This document shows, in pieces, positions 8,770-16,927 of a stretch of DNA of 45,635 nt; the first letter of the stretch is position 1, and each line of letters starts with the position of its first letter. The position numbers and the translations under genes are program-made. The stretch spans positions 1 to 45,635 of the forward strand of contig JACATG010000009.1 in NCBI GenBank assembly GCA_013390905.1, read 5' to 3'. Below the pieces are notes generated by a model. It did no database searches, was not told where the DNA came from, and saw nothing but the letters and a program-made list of their open reading frames with translations. The stretch is from Marine Group I thaumarchaeote (lineage in GTDB: Archaea > Thermoproteota > Nitrososphaeria > Nitrososphaerales > Nitrosopumilaceae).

Positions 8770-9363
8770 ATGAATCAAGAACTAGAGACAATTAAACAAA
8801 ATGTCATAAAATGTACAAAGTGTGATTTGTGTAAAACTAGAACTAATGCAGTACCAGGTAAAGGAAATTTTCAATCAGATGTAATCTTTGTTGGTGAAGC
8901 ACCAGGAAGAAATGAGGACAAAAAGGGAGAGCCATTTATTGGAGTTGCAGGAAAAAAACTCTCAATTGCACTTGATGAAGCAGGAATATCAAGAGATGAC
9001 GTATATATTACAAATATTGTAAAGTGTAGACCTCCAAACAACAGAGTTCCAAATACAGATGAGCGAGATACATGTAAAGAATATCTAAAACAAGAAATTT
9101 CTATAATTAAACCAAAACTTATTTGTATTTTAGGAAACACAGCATTTAATTCAATTTTAGGAGGATCTGAGATTACAAAATTTAGAGGCAAGGTGGTACG
9201 AAAAGATAATTTACTATATTTTCTAACTATTCATCCAGCTGCTACAATATACAATCAAAAGTTAATTGATGTACTAAAAAATGATATTGTAAAACTGTTT
9301 GATTTGATTAGAGATTTAAAAAATAATAAGGAGGTTCCGGTCGATATTGAATATACTTCCTAG
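8770..9363 (+). CDS. udg: Type 4 uracil-DNA glycosylase
   Basis: A 197-residue family 4 uracil-DNA glycosylase, which removes uracil from DNA in the first step of base excision repair. The active-site motif GEAPGRNEDKKGEPFIG and the second motif THPAATIYN-like IHPAAT are present. Four cysteines placed for a 4Fe-4S cluster are visible: two in KCTKCDLC near residues 15-21, one in NIVKCRPP and one in RDTCKEY. Length is typical. It follows tldD by 3 bases and overlaps the next glycosylase gene by 17 bases, so uracil and alkyl-base repair are co-expressed here. Confidence 0.93.
   Translation: MNQELETIKQNVIKCTKCDLCKTRTNAVPGKGNFQSDVIFVGEAPGRNEDKKGEPFIGVAGKKLSIALDEAGISRDDVYITNIVKCRPPNNRVPNTDERDTCKEYLKQEISIIKPKLICILGNTAFNSILGGSEITKFRGKVVRKDNLLYFLTIHPAATIYNQKLIDVLKNDIVKLFDLIRDLKNNKEVPVDIEYTS
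9328..9335 (+). promoter_or_regulatory. Shine-Dalgarno site inside udg for the downstream glycosylase
   Basis: AAGGAGGT lies 11 bases before the TTG at 9347, within the end of the udg reading frame. Strong Shine-Dalgarno sequences are rare in this window, and this one decides the unusual TTG start of the overlapping gene. Confidence 0.75.
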
Positions 9364-9907
9364 GGAATTTTATTTAAAAAATACAGTTACTGTTGCAAAA
9401 AATCTTCTAGGGAAGAGAATTGTTAGAAAAACAGGTAGGCACGAAATATCAGGAATAATTATAGAAACTGAAGCATACAGGCACAAAGATGATCCTGCAA
9501 GTCATGCATTTAGAAAAATTACTGAGAGAAACAAAGTAATGTTTGGAGATGTCGGAATGGCTTATGTCTATTTTACCTATGGAATGCATTATTGTTTTAA
9601 TGTAGTAGCAAGAAATCCAAAAATTAAAGCAGGAGCAGTTCTTATTCGTGCAATTCAACCTGAAAAAGGAATCAAGGTAATGCAAGAAAATAGACGAATG
9701 ATAAAGTTTGCAAATCTCACAAATGGACCTGCAAAATTAACTCAAGCGTTAGAAATAACTAAAGAACAACATGGTGTAGATTTAACAAAACATTCAAAGT
9801 TATTCATTACAGAGGGAATAAAAAAACAAGTAAAGATTTCTGCATCACCAAGAATAGGAATTAAAGAAGCAACAGATAAGTTGTGGAATTTTAAAATCAA
9901 AATTTAA
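9347..9907 (+). CDS. DNA-3-methyladenine glycosylase, AAG/MPG family
   Basis: A 186-residue alkyladenine-DNA glycosylase of the AAG/MPG type, removing 3-methyladenine, hypoxanthine and similar damaged bases. Visible family signatures are AKNLLGKRIVRK, the catalytic IIIETEAYRHKDDPASHAF segment with the Glu that activates water, the FGDVGMAYVYFTYGMHY strand pair, and LTNGPAKLTQAL. The start is TTG, chosen because a strong Shine-Dalgarno sequence precedes it and the family N-terminus (LPREFYLKNT) begins there. It overlaps udg by 17 bases and converges with the VTT-domain gene with a 4-base overlap. Confidence 0.92.
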   Translation: MNILPREFYLKNTVTVAKNLLGKRIVRKTGRHEISGIIIETEAYRHKDDPASHAFRKITERNKVMFGDVGMAYVYFTYGMHYCFNVVARNPKIKAGAVLIRAIQPEKGIKVMQENRRMIKFANLTNGPAKLTQALEITKEQHGVDLTKHSKLFITEGIKKQVKISASPRIGIKEATDKLWNFKIKI

Positions 9908-10542
9908 TCTTCTTCGGGGTTGTTCTCATCCAAAGTCCATGGAGCAAATTTCCCCATAATTCTTTGCCAATCCAATTTCAAAAGTAGAACTATAATTACA
10001 GTCATAATTACTCCAAAAACAATAATTCCAATGTAAACAGGTGTAGGATCATCAATATTTTCCAAGAATGGTTCTATGAAAGATAATCCAATATAATGAG
10101 AAATAAAAACAATGATGTAACTAAGAACAATTTTGCCTGTAAGTGTTGCAATAAAAAATCTTTTTGGGTTATACTTTGCCAGTCCTAATGGAATAAATAT
10201 GATATCATCAGGCATTGGGGTTGCTGCAGCAACAAATGCAGCAGCTGCACCATATTTCTTAACTAATCTCTCAAATGGGCGCATTCTTTTTCGAGTTTTT
10301 TCACTCATGATTCTTCTACCACTAAAACTAACAAAAAAGATCATTTGTTTTGCAACAGTAGCAGTGATTGCAGACAACAATGCTAAAACATGTAGATCAT
10401 ATTCATTACCAACAGACATAGTAGCAAGCAGTAAAAATCCAGGCAATGGGACAAATGGGATAAGGGAACCAAAGAAATTGACTAAGGCTAAAATCAGATA
10501 GCCATCTTCTGAAGCAAATGGAAATAAATCAGCAAAATTCAT
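9904..10542 (-). CDS. VTT/DedA-like membrane protein
   Basis: A 212-residue membrane protein with about five hydrophobic segments and a VTT (SNARE-associated, DedA-like) domain. The segment FVAAATPMPDDIIFIPLG followed by a GK-containing helix is the typical conserved core, with the proline-acidic pair of the re-entrant loop. The family includes lipid scramblases and flippases in other organisms; here the substrate is unknown. It ends in an acidic tail (ENNPEED). It is divergent from the second DedA-type gene 125 bases away, so two related proteins stand back to back. Confidence 0.8.
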   Translation of the reverse strand: MNFADLFPFASEDGYLILALVNFFGSLIPFVPLPGFLLLATMSVGNEYDLHVLALLSAITATVAKQMIFFVSFSGRRIMSEKTRKRMRPFERLVKKYGAAAAFVAAATPMPDDIIFIPLGLAKYNPKRFFIATLTGKIVLSYIIVFISHYIGLSFIEPFLENIDDPTPVYIGIIVFGVIMTVIIVLLLKLDWQRIMGKFAPWTLDENNPEED

Positions 10543-10667
10543 TATTCAAACTATTTTCGGGCATTATTTATTGAAAACGAATATTTTTCAAGGCGTTAAA
10601 CAAATGAAAATTAGTAATGTTAGAGAGGGTTATATTTTGACTCATACAAAACGAGATAGTACCAGTC

Positions 10668-11174
10668 ATGAGTTATGAATTAATTATGGAATATTACCAA
10701 CAGGCACAGGACATTCTAGCGAATAATGCATTCCAGGATTATGGGATAATTGGATTATTTCTTAATTCATTGTTGTCAGCTACTGCAATACCGTTGCCAA
10801 CTGAAATTCTGACATCTGCTTTATTGATAGGAGGAGAAAATGTTTTTCTTGTTGGCATGGCATTAGCTGTTGGATCGACGATTGGTGGTTTGTTAAATTA
10901 TTTTATTGGGTTCGGTGGAAATAAACTAGTCAGTAAATTCAGGAAAAAGAAAAAGGGAGATACTGTTAGTCATGAAAAGAAAGGCAACAAACTACTTGAT
11001 AAATTCGGTTGGGGAGCAATATTTTTTGCATCTTGGATTCCTGTAATTGGAGATTTTATTTTGATTTCTGCTGGTGCAAAGAAAATGAAGTTTACTAAGT
11101 TTATTACATTTATGATCACAGGTAAAATAGTAAAGACAATTGCTGTGGTATCGGGATTTGCGTTAGTGTTTTGA
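10668..11174 (+). CDS. DedA family membrane protein
   Basis: A 168-residue DedA/VTT membrane protein. Family marks are the first loop ATAIPLPTEILTSALLIGG, the GGLLNYFIGFGG turn, and the ASWIPVIGDFILISAG segment with its proline and aspartate, followed by a hydrophobic end. About four hydrophobic segments are visible. It is shorter than bacterial DedA (about 200 residues) but keeps both re-entrant motifs. An AT-rich TTATATTTT about 35-40 bases upstream of the ATG may be its TATA element. It is divergent from the VTT gene on the other strand. Confidence 0.8.
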   Translation: MSYELIMEYYQQAQDILANNAFQDYGIIGLFLNSLLSATAIPLPTEILTSALLIGGENVFLVGMALAVGSTIGGLLNYFIGFGGNKLVSKFRKKKKGDTVSHEKKGNKLLDKFGWGAIFFASWIPVIGDFILISAGAKKMKFTKFITFMITGKIVKTIAVVSGFALVF

Positions 11175-11298
11175 GTGATATTTCAAAATAGATAGTGCGA
11201 TTAACATCAATGTTAAACAGGATTTATGAAAACAAAATAGTTATTCATTACCATATTGAAACAATCATTAAAATATCATATTTTTACAACCAAATTAT

Positions 11299-11673
11299 AT
11301 GACTAACAATGACTTTGAAAAAATTTGTAGCAATATAGTAGCAATAAGCCCATTTATCAGATTTGTAGGCATAATTAGTGAGAGTGGTGAGTTACTAGCT
11401 AATAGAAGAAGACAGAATCTAGAGCCTCTTTTGGATGCTAAAAATACACAGTATCAATTTTCACATATTGCCATAAAGACAGATCTGGAAGGATTTTTTG
11501 ATAAGAATCTAGGAGAAATTGAATTTGTTTGGGAAGAAAGGAAAAAAGTACAGACCATTTCTTTTGCAATTAAAAAATTAAGAGTGTGGATATCAATTGA
11601 TAAAAAAGTTTTAAGAACTGAAATGTTAAGAATTATAGATTCATGTCTGCCAATTGTAAAAATACATTCTTAA
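11299..11673 (+). CDS. Thaumarchaeal DUF6659-like protein
   Basis: A 124-residue soluble protein with N-terminal helix (FEKICSNIVAISPFIRFVGII), a strand pair with SESGELLANRRR, and a C-terminal helix. This layout resembles roadblock/profilin-like sensor folds and a thaumarchaeal family I believe is named DUF6659; the name is from memory. Such proteins are numerous in ammonia-oxidising archaea and uncharacterised. A TATA-like AAATATCAT and AT-rich tract lie about 25-30 bases upstream of the ATG. It stands alone, convergent with the ABC ATPase gene. Confidence 0.6.
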   Translation: MTNNDFEKICSNIVAISPFIRFVGIISESGELLANRRRQNLEPLLDAKNTQYQFSHIAIKTDLEGFFDKNLGEIEFVWEERKKVQTISFAIKKLRVWISIDKKVLRTEMLRIIDSCLPIVKIHS

Positions 11674-11713
11674 ATCTTTAACAACTTGTTGCGGTTGATT
11701 ATTTAATTCAACA

Positions 11714-12652
11714 TTATTTTTCATCTTCATAAAGCCAACATCGAACATATCCAGTTTTAGTTTTAAATTTTGGAGGAACCTGTTTGCATTTTTCAATTGC
11801 CAAAGGACATCGTTCTATAAATCGACATTCTGTTGGGGGATCAAGTAAGCTAGGAGGAATTCCTTTAATGTATTTTGGAATATTTCCTTTTAGGGTTGGA
11901 ATTGATTCTAAGAGTCCTTGAGTGTAAGGATGTTTTGGGTTTTTGTAAATTTCTTCAGAAGAACCAAATTCCACCATATGTCCGCCATACATAATACCAA
12001 TCTTATCGGCAATTTCAGATAATACTGCTAAATCATGTGTGATTAGCATAAAAGACGTGCCATCTTTTTTAAGGTTTTTGAATAAATTCACAATTTGTGC
12101 TTGAATTAACATATCAAGTGCAGTAGTTGGTTCATCAGCAATTACAAATTTTGGTTTGAGAAGCAACGCCATTGCAATAACTACTCTTTGTTTCATTCCT
12201 CCGCTTAACTCATGAGGATATTCTTTCAAAATAGGTTCATCTAGACTAACTGAATGGATGGCATCTAAAATTACTTGTTTAACATCACCATCAAAGTTAT
12301 GTTGCTTTAGAATTTCAATGAATTGTTCTTTAATAGTAAAAACAGGATCTAGTGAATTCATTGCACCTTGAAAAACCATAGAGATTTTTTTCCATCGATA
12401 TTTTTCATCAAAATCAGATTCTTTCATATCTAAAATGGAATTTCCATCAAATAGAATTTCACCTTCTACCTTGCCACCAGAAAGCATTCTGATAAGCGAC
12501 AACCCCAATGTACTTTTTCCACATGCACTCTCACCTGCAATTCCTATGGATTTTCCATCTTCTAATTCGAAATCTACATCATCTACTGCATAAACTGGGC
12601 CTTTTGATGAATTGTACTTTGCAGATAGTCCATTAACAACTAGAAAAGTCAT
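11714..12652 (-). CDS. Oligopeptide/dipeptide-type ABC transporter ATP-binding protein
   Basis: A 312-residue ATPase of the Dpp/Opp group. It has Walker A GESACGKST (near residue 40), the ABC signature LSGGMKQR, Walker B FVIADEPTTALD and the switch His in LITHDLA. The C-terminal oligopeptide-transporter extension is present, with YTQGLLESIP and the cysteines of CRFIERCPLAIEKC that suggest an iron-sulfur or metal site in this subfamily. It corresponds to the D-type subunit. No permease or substrate-binding gene is adjacent in the window, so it probably works with components encoded elsewhere or just outside its present context. Confidence 0.88.
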   Translation of the reverse strand: MTFLVVNGLSAKYNSSKGPVYAVDDVDFELEDGKSIGIAGESACGKSTLGLSLIRMLSGGKVEGEILFDGNSILDMKESDFDEKYRWKKISMVFQGAMNSLDPVFTIKEQFIEILKQHNFDGDVKQVILDAIHSVSLDEPILKEYPHELSGGMKQRVVIAMALLLKPKFVIADEPTTALDMLIQAQIVNLFKNLKKDGTSFMLITHDLAVLSEIADKIGIMYGGHMVEFGSSEEIYKNPKHPYTQGLLESIPTLKGNIPKYIKGIPPSLLDPPTECRFIERCPLAIEKCKQVPPKFKTKTGYVRCWLYEDEK

Positions 12653-12800
12653 GTTATTCTTAGATCCAAACTAGAATTTGAGTTTATTTTATTAAAAACT
12701 GGTTTAAAATTCACTAATTTTATCATATGATTCTATTGTCATTTATTCGCCAAATACCGAAACCTTGACATGAGATAAAATTTGAGGATGAAAGATAGGT

Positions 12801-14087
12801 ATGGTTTTTGGTAAAACTCACGACATTTCAGAACTAACTACAGAGTTAATTGGAAAACAAGTGGTATTAGCAGGGTGGATTGAAGACCTTCGAAAATTAG
12901 GAAAGATGACATTTATCACACTACGGGATGTATCAGGAATTTCTCAAATTATTGTTAAGGGGAAGTTAAACGATACATTAGGAGAAATTAACCGTCAAAG
13001 TGTTATAAGGGTTAAAGGAATTGTACAAGAAACAAAAGCTCGAGATTTTGCTTTTGAGATTAAAGCTGAAGAAATTGAAGTTTTAGGAAAAGCAATACAC
13101 CCATTACCAGTTGATCCGATTGGAAGACTAGAAAGTAACATTGACACAAGACTAAACCATCGTGCACTAGATATGAGAAATCAAAGGACAGCCTCAATTT
13201 TCAAGTTAAGGCATCACGTACTTCAATCATTACGTAAAACATTATCAGAAAAAAAATTCTTAGAAATTACTACACCAAAAATTATCGGTAGCGCAAGTGA
13301 AGGTGGAGCAAATTTATTTTCATTAGATTATTTTGGAAAAACTGCATATCTTGCCCAAAGCCCACAGTTATACAAAGAACAGATGACAATGGGGTTAGAA
13401 CGAGTTTTTGAGATTTCAAATTTTTATCGAGCAGAAAAGTCTCACACAGGAAGACACTTGACTGAATTTACCAGCATCGACATAGAGGCAGCATTTATGG
13501 ACTATGAGGATGTCATGGATATTTTAGAATATTTAGTATTAGAGGTTTACAAATTTGCATCTGAAAATTGCAAGAAAGAGCAAGAGGTAATTGGCCATAC
13601 CATAGAAATTCCAGTCTCACCATTTGAGAGAATTACTTACAGTGATTGTATTGAGGAATTGAAAAAGGAAGGTGAGAAAGTAGAATTCGGAGATGATTTG
13701 CTTGATTCACACCTCAGAATCATTGGAAAAAATCATCCAGGATTTTACTTTTTGATTGACTGGCCAATGAAACTAAAACCATTTTACATTAGAGAAAAAG
13801 ACGAAGACCCAACACTATCACGATCATTTGATTTGCAATATGGATTTCTGGAATTATCTTCTGGTGGGACTAGACTTCACGATGCAGAGATACTAAAGGT
13901 TAGACTAAAAGAGCAAGGTTTAGATCCTGCACAATTTGTAGACCATCTAAAAACATTTGATTGGGGAATGCCACCTCATTCGGGATGGGGAATGGGATTA
14001 GATAGATTAATGACTACACTCATTGGAGTTGATAATGTACGTGAAGTGGTTTTGTATCCAAGAGATCCTGACAGACTCACGCCATAG
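12801..14087 (+). CDS. aspS: Aspartyl-tRNA synthetase, archaeal type
   Basis: A 428-residue class IIb aminoacyl-tRNA synthetase charging tRNA with aspartate. The N-terminal OB-fold anticodon domain (residues about 15-100, with VVLAGWIEDLRKLGK) is followed by the catalytic core: motif 1 region around FLEITTPKI, motif 2 RAEKSHTGRHLTEF, and motif 3 GWGMGLDRLMTTLIG near the end. Length and lack of bacterial GAD insertion fit the archaeal form. It may be non-discriminating and also charge tRNA-Asn, but I cannot decide this from sequence alone. It is a single gene with ATG start. Confidence 0.95.
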   Translation: MVFGKTHDISELTTELIGKQVVLAGWIEDLRKLGKMTFITLRDVSGISQIIVKGKLNDTLGEINRQSVIRVKGIVQETKARDFAFEIKAEEIEVLGKAIHPLPVDPIGRLESNIDTRLNHRALDMRNQRTASIFKLRHHVLQSLRKTLSEKKFLEITTPKIIGSASEGGANLFSLDYFGKTAYLAQSPQLYKEQMTMGLERVFEISNFYRAEKSHTGRHLTEFTSIDIEAAFMDYEDVMDILEYLVLEVYKFASENCKKEQEVIGHTIEIPVSPFERITYSDCIEELKKEGEKVEFGDDLLDSHLRIIGKNHPGFYFLIDWPMKLKPFYIREKDEDPTLSRSFDLQYGFLELSSGGTRLHDAEILKVRLKEQGLDPAQFVDHLKTFDWGMPPHSGWGMGLDRLMTTLIGVDNVREVVLYPRDPDRLTP

Positions 14088-14125
14088 TAATTCAGTTTTT
14101 ATTGCAATAGAAGTTACATTTCAGA

Positions 14126-14371
14126 ATGATTGAAGCAAATGATGCAAAAAAAGTTGTGGAAGTGATTGGAAACAATCTGATAGGGGTATCACACGATTCA
14201 AACAATTTTCAAAAACTACCAGATTCCTTTTGGGGGTATTTTGCAAGAGGGCATGACACAAAAGGAACATTTGGAGTAATTGTGACTTATTCAGAAGATG
14301 GAAAAGACGTTGATGAATTAATCAACATGTATGAAGATTGGGCAAAGAAAAATAAAACAAAATCAGAATAA
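14126..14371 (+). CDS. Small soluble protein of unknown function
   Basis: An 81-residue protein with ATG start 38 bases after aspS. It is predicted alpha/beta, with a hydrophobic N-terminal helix (AKKVVEVIGNNLIGV), a central aromatic stretch DSFWGYFARG and a C-terminal acidic-then-basic helix. No family recognised. It may be read from the aspS transcript. Its stop lies one base from the end of the convergent zinc microprotein gene. Confidence 0.55.
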   Translation: MIEANDAKKVVEVIGNNLIGVSHDSNNFQKLPDSFWGYFARGHDTKGTFGVIVTYSEDGKDVDELINMYEDWAKKNKTKSE

Positions 14372-14372
14372 G

Positions 14373-14504
14373 TTATTTCGTTTCTTTTAGTAATTTACGA
14401 TAACCTTGGCACTCTTTGCAAATTGGTTTTCCCTTATATTTTGGATTGCCATCAGTAATTTTGAGGGTACCTGGGCTAATCTTGCAAATACAACAAATTA
14501 CCAT
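14373..14504 (-). CDS. 43-residue zinc-finger microprotein
   Basis: ATG-initiated ORF with two cysteine pairs, CCICK near residues 4-8 and CKEC near residues 29-32, separated by a basic loop GNPKYKGKP. This is the layout of a four-cysteine zinc ribbon or knuckle. It fills the gap between two plus-strand genes exactly, ending one base from the stop of the upstream gene, which supports it as a real gene despite its size. Function unknown; nucleic-acid or protein binding is possible. Confidence 0.6.
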   Translation of the reverse strand: MVICCICKISPGTLKITDGNPKYKGKPICKECQGYRKLLKETK

Positions 14505-14581
14505 AAGATGAAATGGAATATGCATTAATAAAAATTAGTAATTTTTGAAAAAAAAGATAAATTCATAGAAATGGATCTAGG

Positions 14582-14734
14582 TTGGTGTACAAATGTGATT
14601 TTTGTGGATCAGCATTTGGAGATAGAATATGTTATTTTTGTGAAAAAAATTGCTGCACGTCTTGTATGACAGATGATAGAACACGTTGTAAGAATTGCTA
14701 TATTTACAAACGAATACTGGGTGGAAGAAACTAG
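14582..14734 (+). CDS. Cys-rich zinc-finger protein, possibly the 5' part of a broken gene
   Basis: A 50-residue ORF from TTG at 14582 (GTG at 14585 is equally possible) with dense cysteines: CDFC, CYFC, CCTSC and CKNC, resembling a B-box or AN1-like double zinc site. It ends at TAG 14732-14734. An overlapping frame beginning at 14673 encodes a two-segment membrane domain. Similar small proteins often join such a finger to a membrane hairpin, so these may be two parts of one frameshifted gene. The cysteine pattern makes this frame more credible than the ATG frame at 14571. Confidence 0.5.
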   Translation: MVYKCDFCGSAFGDRICYFCEKNCCTSCMTDDRTRCKNCYIYKRILGGRN

Positions 14735-14939
14735 TAAAAAAGAACAAGATTGTTTTGGCTTTTGTTGGATTTTTGTGTTGTATGCAGTGTTTCCGGGCCC
14801 TTTAATTCCAGGTTTAGAACCAGGTTTTTATGAAATCTCAATTGCTGCAGCGATACTAATCATGATTCCAATAGGATTGGCCATGTTTTTCGGGTCACTA
14901 AATCCACCAGCATCAGATGTCAAAAAAAGAAAAGACTAA
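14673..14939 (+). CDS. Membrane hairpin protein, probably 3' part of the zinc-finger gene in a shifted frame
   Basis: Up to 88 residues from ATG at 14673. The first 20 or so residues are an off-frame reading of the zinc-finger DNA and unlikely to be native. The rest is a membrane hairpin with YAVFPGPLIPGLEPG as the turn and AAAILIMIPIGLAMFFG as the second segment, ending in a basic tail KKRKD. In the third frame the bases about 14740-14790 read KNKIVLAFVGFL, which would form a better first membrane helix than the present frame. Two frame changes would rebuild a finger-plus-hairpin protein. Confidence 0.45.
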   Translation: MIEHVVRIAIFTNEYWVEETSKKEQDCFGFCWIFVLYAVFPGPLIPGLEPGFYEISIAAAILIMIPIGLAMFFGSLNPPASDVKKRKD

Positions 14940-15054
14940 TACTCAAATTTTTCACTTTTAAAATATCAACAAGAAAAATCTGCCCGTACAGATTTAAATC
15001 GTGAGATTTTTTGTATATGATTTTCTATGAATTCAACATAAAATAGCGGATTTA

Positions 15055-15240
15055 TTATTCGAGTTTATTTTTTTGATACATACTAAGGTTAGATCCCATT
15101 CTTTGCTCATATTCAGAAATTTCTACGAAAAGTTTTTGACCTTCATTCATTAATTCATGTGCTTGTGTAATAGAATCTGAATAATTATTCCAATTCCAAG
15201 TAAGTTTTGTAATTTTTTCATGATTCTTCCAAATATGCAT
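15055..15240 (-). CDS. Small ORF downstream of the sugar-dehydrogenase-like gene
   Basis: A 61-residue ATG-initiated ORF, 28 bases after the stop of the propeller gene on the same strand, so possibly in its transcript. It is hydrophilic with two predicted helices (ITQAHELMNEGQKLFVEI and the C-terminal SMYQKNK). No family recognised. Confidence 0.4.
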   Translation of the reverse strand: MHIWKNHEKITKLTWNWNNYSDSITQAHELMNEGQKLFVEISEYEQRMGSNLSMYQKNKLE

Positions 15241-15267
15241 TGATTTGTATCAGAATTAAAATTTCAT

Positions 15268-16878
15268 TTAGTTAAGTCTGACTCGAGTCATTTTTCTAAT
15301 TCCAATAATCACAACAGCTGGAACTCCTAGATACATTCCCAAGTTTAGTATGATCATAGATATTCCATATCCCAACACTTCAACTTCTGAATCCATATCA
15401 ACATAATTCAGAATAGATAAAGATGTTATCATTGGAGTAATTACAATCTTTACCATTTCTTTGAATACAGAATTCTCTCTTTCATAATCAGCAATAATTG
15501 GAGAAAATGAATAGTAGAAATCATTGAATATATTCATGAAACTTGTGCCTGATTGTGTTTGTAATAGTGAATTATCCCTTAACTCTCGTAATTGTTGTAC
15601 TTCAGAGGCCATCTCACTACCATATGTTGCAGTTGCAATTAGACAGCCTCCTCCTGTATTTTCTGAGTCAGTAATTTCTGATTCTGTTTCTAGAGATTCG
15701 GATGTAAGGACATTTGTCTCTAAAGAATTTTCAGCAGCAGCTTCTATTGGTAAAATTCTGTAAATCACTCTCTCACCATGAGATACAAGGTAAAGAAACC
15801 CATCTGGGCCTCTTTCAATGTCTGTAATACATCGAAAACCGGTTCCCAGTATTATTTCATCGGTAGAATCATTTTCATTAACTAAATTATCTTGCAAATC
15901 TGGATTAGAAAATACAAATCCGTCTCTATTTTGATTTAATTCAAATTTGTACAAATGTCCATTATTACAATCCCCTACAAAAAGAGAATTATCATAATTT
16001 CTCGTTTCTTTAAAATTTCCAAAATTTATTCCTACAGGTGTAACTACTTTTTCCCAGCTAAATTTTGGATCACCATAAATATAGTCTTCATATCCTGGGA
16101 GGCTATCTATTTCTGATTCTGTTGCAGGGCCCATTATCTTATTCCAACCACTGTTAAATTTGTCTGGAATTAAATTAATTTCATCAAAATCATCATCACC
16201 ACTTTCAGTAGCCCATAGATTTCCAGTAAATGGATCTATTGCAAGACCAAAACTATTTCGAATTCCCATAGCAAGATAGGGGCCTTCAGGATCTACTCGT
16301 AAAATCACACTAGTATCCATATAGTCTTTAGTTTCTGGAGGATAAAGTTCTTCAAGTAATTTGTTTTGAAGTGGACCATACTTTCCAGTATCTCCAACTA
16401 CTGCATACACTTGGTCATCTAAACCTGTAACCATAGCTCCACTATTATGATATTCATTAGAGGGTAATTCTTTTAGTAAAACAGGATTTACTAATTTCTC
16501 ACCATTCCAATCATACTTGTAAATTCTATTTCCTAATTGTTCTCCATCTGAATCAACTTCTGTGAAATAAAGATAAACAGTAGCCCCAACACTTGTAACC
16601 CCTAACAAACCACTTTCTCTAATTGGGTTTACATCTATTTCTAAAACAGGCTCTTCTTGGATTATTCCATCTCGAATCAAACTAACTGCGCCTAGTTTTT
16701 GTAAAAGTAAAATATCATCACCTACAAACGTCATTGTAGTATACCCCCAACCTATATCTCTGGCATATTCTTGAAGAACCAAATTTTCATCATACAATAC
16801 AGGTTCAGCAAATATGCTTGGAACTATTAACCCAATCATCAAAACAAATACCATTGCAATAATTATTACAGGTTTCAT
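15268..16878 (-). CDS. Exported glucose/sorbosone-dehydrogenase-like propeller with CFI-box C-terminus
   Basis: About 536 residues. A signal peptide (VIIIAMVFVLMIGLIVPSIFA) leads into a six-bladed propeller of the PQQ-dependent GSDH family, with signatures HNSGAMV, GIRNSFGLAIDP, NLWATESGDDDFDE and DIERGPDGFLYLVSHG. After residue 390 comes a low-complexity linker and a CFI-box-type tail (GGGCLIATATYGS then ELRDN) with two membrane segments and a basic end, likely a membrane anchor and processing tail. I chose the ATG at 16878 because AAGGAAG lies 8 bases before it; an ATG at 16896 is the alternative. Oxidation of a sugar outside the cell is the family role; whether PQQ is available here is unknown. 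Confidence 0.82.
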   Translation of the reverse strand: MKPVIIIAMVFVLMIGLIVPSIFAEPVLYDENLVLQEYARDIGWGYTTMTFVGDDILLLQKLGAVSLIRDGIIQEEPVLEIDVNPIRESGLLGVTSVGATVYLYFTEVDSDGEQLGNRIYKYDWNGEKLVNPVLLKELPSNEYHNSGAMVTGLDDQVYAVVGDTGKYGPLQNKLLEELYPPETKDYMDTSVILRVDPEGPYLAMGIRNSFGLAIDPFTGNLWATESGDDDFDEINLIPDKFNSGWNKIMGPATESEIDSLPGYEDYIYGDPKFSWEKVVTPVGINFGNFKETRNYDNSLFVGDCNNGHLYKFELNQNRDGFVFSNPDLQDNLVNENDSTDEIILGTGFRCITDIERGPDGFLYLVSHGERVIYRILPIEAAAENSLETNVLTSESLETESEITDSENTGGGCLIATATYGSEMASEVQQLRELRDNSLLQTQSGTSFMNIFNDFYYSFSPIIADYERENSVFKEMVKIVITPMITSLSILNYVDMDSEVEVLGYGISMIILNLGMYLGVPAVVIIGIRKMTRVRLN

Positions 16879-16927
16879 ACTATTCACTTCCTTCATATTG
16901 TTATATTATTTCAGTAATTTCCTCTTG

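Noticed and set aside
14571-14660. ATG-started frame MDLGWCTN over the zinc finger DNA
   Set aside because: It destroys the regular Cys pairs seen in the next frame and is short.
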